Shown here: positions 62,735 through 64,000 of the stretch, one piece after another
Position numbering within the stretch: position 1 is the stretch's first letter
How the letters are laid out: the number at the start of each line of letters is the position of its first letter
The notes under the pieces: generated by a model
Told to the model about the DNA's origin: nothing
Seen by the model: the letters and a program-made list of their open reading frames with translations, nothing else
The model's database searches: none
Program-made: the position numbers and the translations under genes
NCBI RefSeq assembly: GCF_013141825.1
Contig: NZ_RZNH01000008.1
Location: 63,000 to 126,999 of the forward strand
Direction: 5' to 3'
Source of the DNA: Marinifilum caeruleilacunae
Lineage (GTDB): Bacteria; Bacteroidota; Bacteroidia; Bacteroidales; Marinifilaceae
DNA: 64,000 nt

Positions 62735-64000
62735 CTATCCGTTTAGTTTCTTTTTCTCAAACCTGCTTTTTCCCCATGTGTCTTCCGAAATATCAAAAGA
62801 TTCATTTGGTGAAATCAGACCTTCTTTGGTCAACATTTTTTGAAGAAAAACACATTGAGTCATTTTAGCATTTCCCTGAACCACATCTTCGGCCAAAGCC
62901 TGACATCGTGGTGCTCCACAGGCTCCACAATCGATTCCGGGTAAAACTTTCATAATGCGATTTATTTTCTTCATCTTCTTCATGGCCACCATCATATCCT
63001 CATCTAAACTAAGTATCGATCGTGGTTCCACTTTATTAATTGAAATATTTTCCTGTAAATATGATTTGTACAGGTCAATCTCTCTTTCTGGCAAAATCAT
63101 TGGCTTATTCCTATGATACCAGGCGGCTCGTTTTCTCAATCTTTCAATGGCCAAAAAACGATTCTCCGTTGCCAAAACACCTCCTGCACATGAATGGTCA
63201 CAAGCGCGAAGTTCAAGGAAATCTACATCAGTGATCTCCTCGTTCTCTAATTTTTCCAACACTTCAATTACGTTATGGATCTCATCGATTGCCAAACAAC
63301 GTCCCGAATATCTCGCTGCTTCACCATTAGTTAATGTCCAGCCAATGCTTCTGCGCGACATGTGTATGTTCTCAGGATATTTCTTTGTCTCCTTTTTGTT
63401 GTTTTTGATACTCAACAACACCTTATTGTAAATGAAATCCATATTGATTACACCATCAATCAGTGAAACCTCTTCTCCAACAGGACTCTTTACAGCAGCA
63501 ATTTTAGCAGCACAAGGAGTTACATAAAATATCCCTATTTCTTCTTGTTTATAACCTTTATCTTCTAACTTCTTACGATAAAACTGGGCTGATATATCAA
63601 TTACAGGTTTTAACTGAATGATATGATCAACCAAAGCGGGGAATTTAACCTGTATTAACCTTACGATAGCAGGGCAAAAGCTTGAAATAAATGGCCTTTC
63701 CTGGTAGTGCTTGTGCATGTATTTCTTTGTCGAATCAATCAGTACATCCACAGCTCCGTCTACTTCGAATACATGGGTAAATCCCAGATCTTTAATCTCG
63801 TTGTAAATTTGCACTTCCGAAACATCATCAGGAAACTGTCCTAATAAAACCGTTGGCAATAGTGCAACTCTTTGTTTGTAATTAAAGATTTGAGTAAAAT
63901 CATCCTGCTCAACAATGATTGCATTTACCGGACAGGCTTTAAGGCACTCTCCGCAATCAACACAGGCATTTTTATTGATATCTGCAGTACCATTTTTAAC
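62735..64000 (-). CDS. HydS-like H-cluster-domain iron-sulfur protein (5' end beyond the window)
   Basis: At least 421 aa; the frame stays open to the right edge, so the N-terminus is missing and an in-frame TTG at 63859 is not the start. The visible part begins with a 4Fe-4S motif CVDCGECLKACP, then an [FeFe]-hydrogenase large-subunit-type domain, then an Fe-S domain GIDCGACGAPRC near the C-terminus. H-cluster motifs are altered: SSFCPAI for TSCCPGW, TPCAAK for MPCxxK, and ACDHSCAGG for ACxxGCxxGG. The four ligand cysteines are kept, but the proton-relay cysteine is Phe. This is the pattern of sensory (group C-like) hydrogenases, not of a main H2 enzyme. No PAS domain is fused. First visible gene of the operon. 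Confidence 0.88.
   Translation of the reverse strand, partial: VKNGTADINKNACVDCGECLKACPVNAIIVEQDDFTQIFNYKQRVALLPTVLLGQFPDDVSEVQIYNEIKDLGFTHVFEVDGAVDVLIDSTKKYMHKHYQERPFISSFCPAIVRLIQVKFPALVDHIIQLKPVIDISAQFYRKKLEDKGYKQEEIGIFYVTPCAAKIAAVKSPVGEEVSLIDGVINMDFIYNKVLLSIKNNKKETKKYPENIHMSRRSIGWTLTNGEAARYSGRCLAIDEIHNVIEVLEKLENEEITDVDFLELRACDHSCAGGVLATENRFLAIERLRKRAAWYHRNKPMILPEREIDLYKSYLQENISINKVEPRSILSLDEDMMVAMKKMKKINRIMKVLPGIDCGACGAPRCQALAEDVVQGNAKMTQCVFLQKMLTKEGLISPNESFDISEDTWGKSRFEKKKLNG

Noticed and set aside
62735-63859. Taking the TTG at 63859 as the start of the H-cluster-domain protein
   Set aside because: The frame continues upstream to the window edge and encodes a complete 4Fe-4S motif, so the gene is cut by the edge.
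1-64000. CRISPR arrays, rRNA operons, tRNAs, IS transposases, prophage or conjugative genes
   Set aside because: None was seen: no regularly spaced repeats, no transposase or integrase motifs, and no tRNA- or rRNA-like runs on either strand.

Overview
The window is AT-rich chromosomal DNA from a member of the Bacteroidota. The evidence is two SusC/SusD outer-membrane pairs, an OmpA/PD40/TPR envelope protein, DUF4270 and kelch lipoproteins, a Reg_prop sensor kinase, and recurrent promoters of the TTTG-N18/19-TAnnTTTG type. An aerobic-type 2-oxoglutarate dehydrogenase (sucAB) lies close to 2-oxoacid:ferredoxin oxidoreductase, ADP-forming acyl-CoA synthetase and a multisubunit [FeFe] hydrogenase. 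This points to a facultatively anaerobic, fermenting marine or sediment Bacteroidia, perhaps of the Marinilabiliales/Marinifilaceae type. The lineage is inferred from gene content; no search was run. All functions below rest on motifs and architecture read by eye.

Layout. 1-5.6 kb (minus): an operon of a YiiX-like lipoprotein, an AddB-like PD-(D/E)XK nuclease and a PorE-like OmpA protein. 5.8-9.9 kb (plus): sucA and sucB. 10-14.3 kb: a degenerate M23-like secreted protein, hutI and a YfcC-type transporter. 14.3-23.9 kb (minus): two susC-susD pairs with no linked enzymes. 24.5-32.6 kb: a small 2[4Fe-4S] ferredoxin, a ZIP metal transporter, nth, a GxxExxY gene boxed by inverted repeats, an ABC-F ATPase, a MATE pump and the yicC-gmk-nadD operon. 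32.6-32.8 kb: a predicted small RNA with its own promoter and terminator. 32.9-36.4 kb: a paired M16 protease operon.

36.6-44.8 kb (minus) is an energy-metabolism block: korDABC-type ferredoxin oxidoreductase, a class I/II aminotransferase, flavodoxin, two membrane proteins (one of 49 residues) and an ADP-forming acyl-CoA synthetase. 45-52 kb holds the hydrogenase maturases hydE and hydG, a TM1266-type regulator and a large sensor kinase. 52-56.2 kb holds an outer-membrane protein, a DUF4270 lipoprotein and a divergent kelch lipoprotein. 56.5-64 kb (minus) is the hydrogenase operon, read from right to left: an H-cluster-domain protein (cut by the window edge), DRTGG, PHP, an HATPase protein, a 2Fe-2S protein, then HydB, HydA and HydC.

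How they could work together (inference): amino acids are transaminated to 2-oxoacids. KOR oxidises these to acyl-CoA and reduced ferredoxin or flavodoxin. The acyl-CoA synthetase recovers ATP, and the HydABC enzyme disposes of electrons from ferredoxin plus NADH as H2. The four genes ahead of hydDBAC look like a redox or H2 sensing and signalling unit rather than catalytic subunits. That unit, the predicted small RNA and the inverted-repeat-bounded GxxExxY element are the most promising leads.
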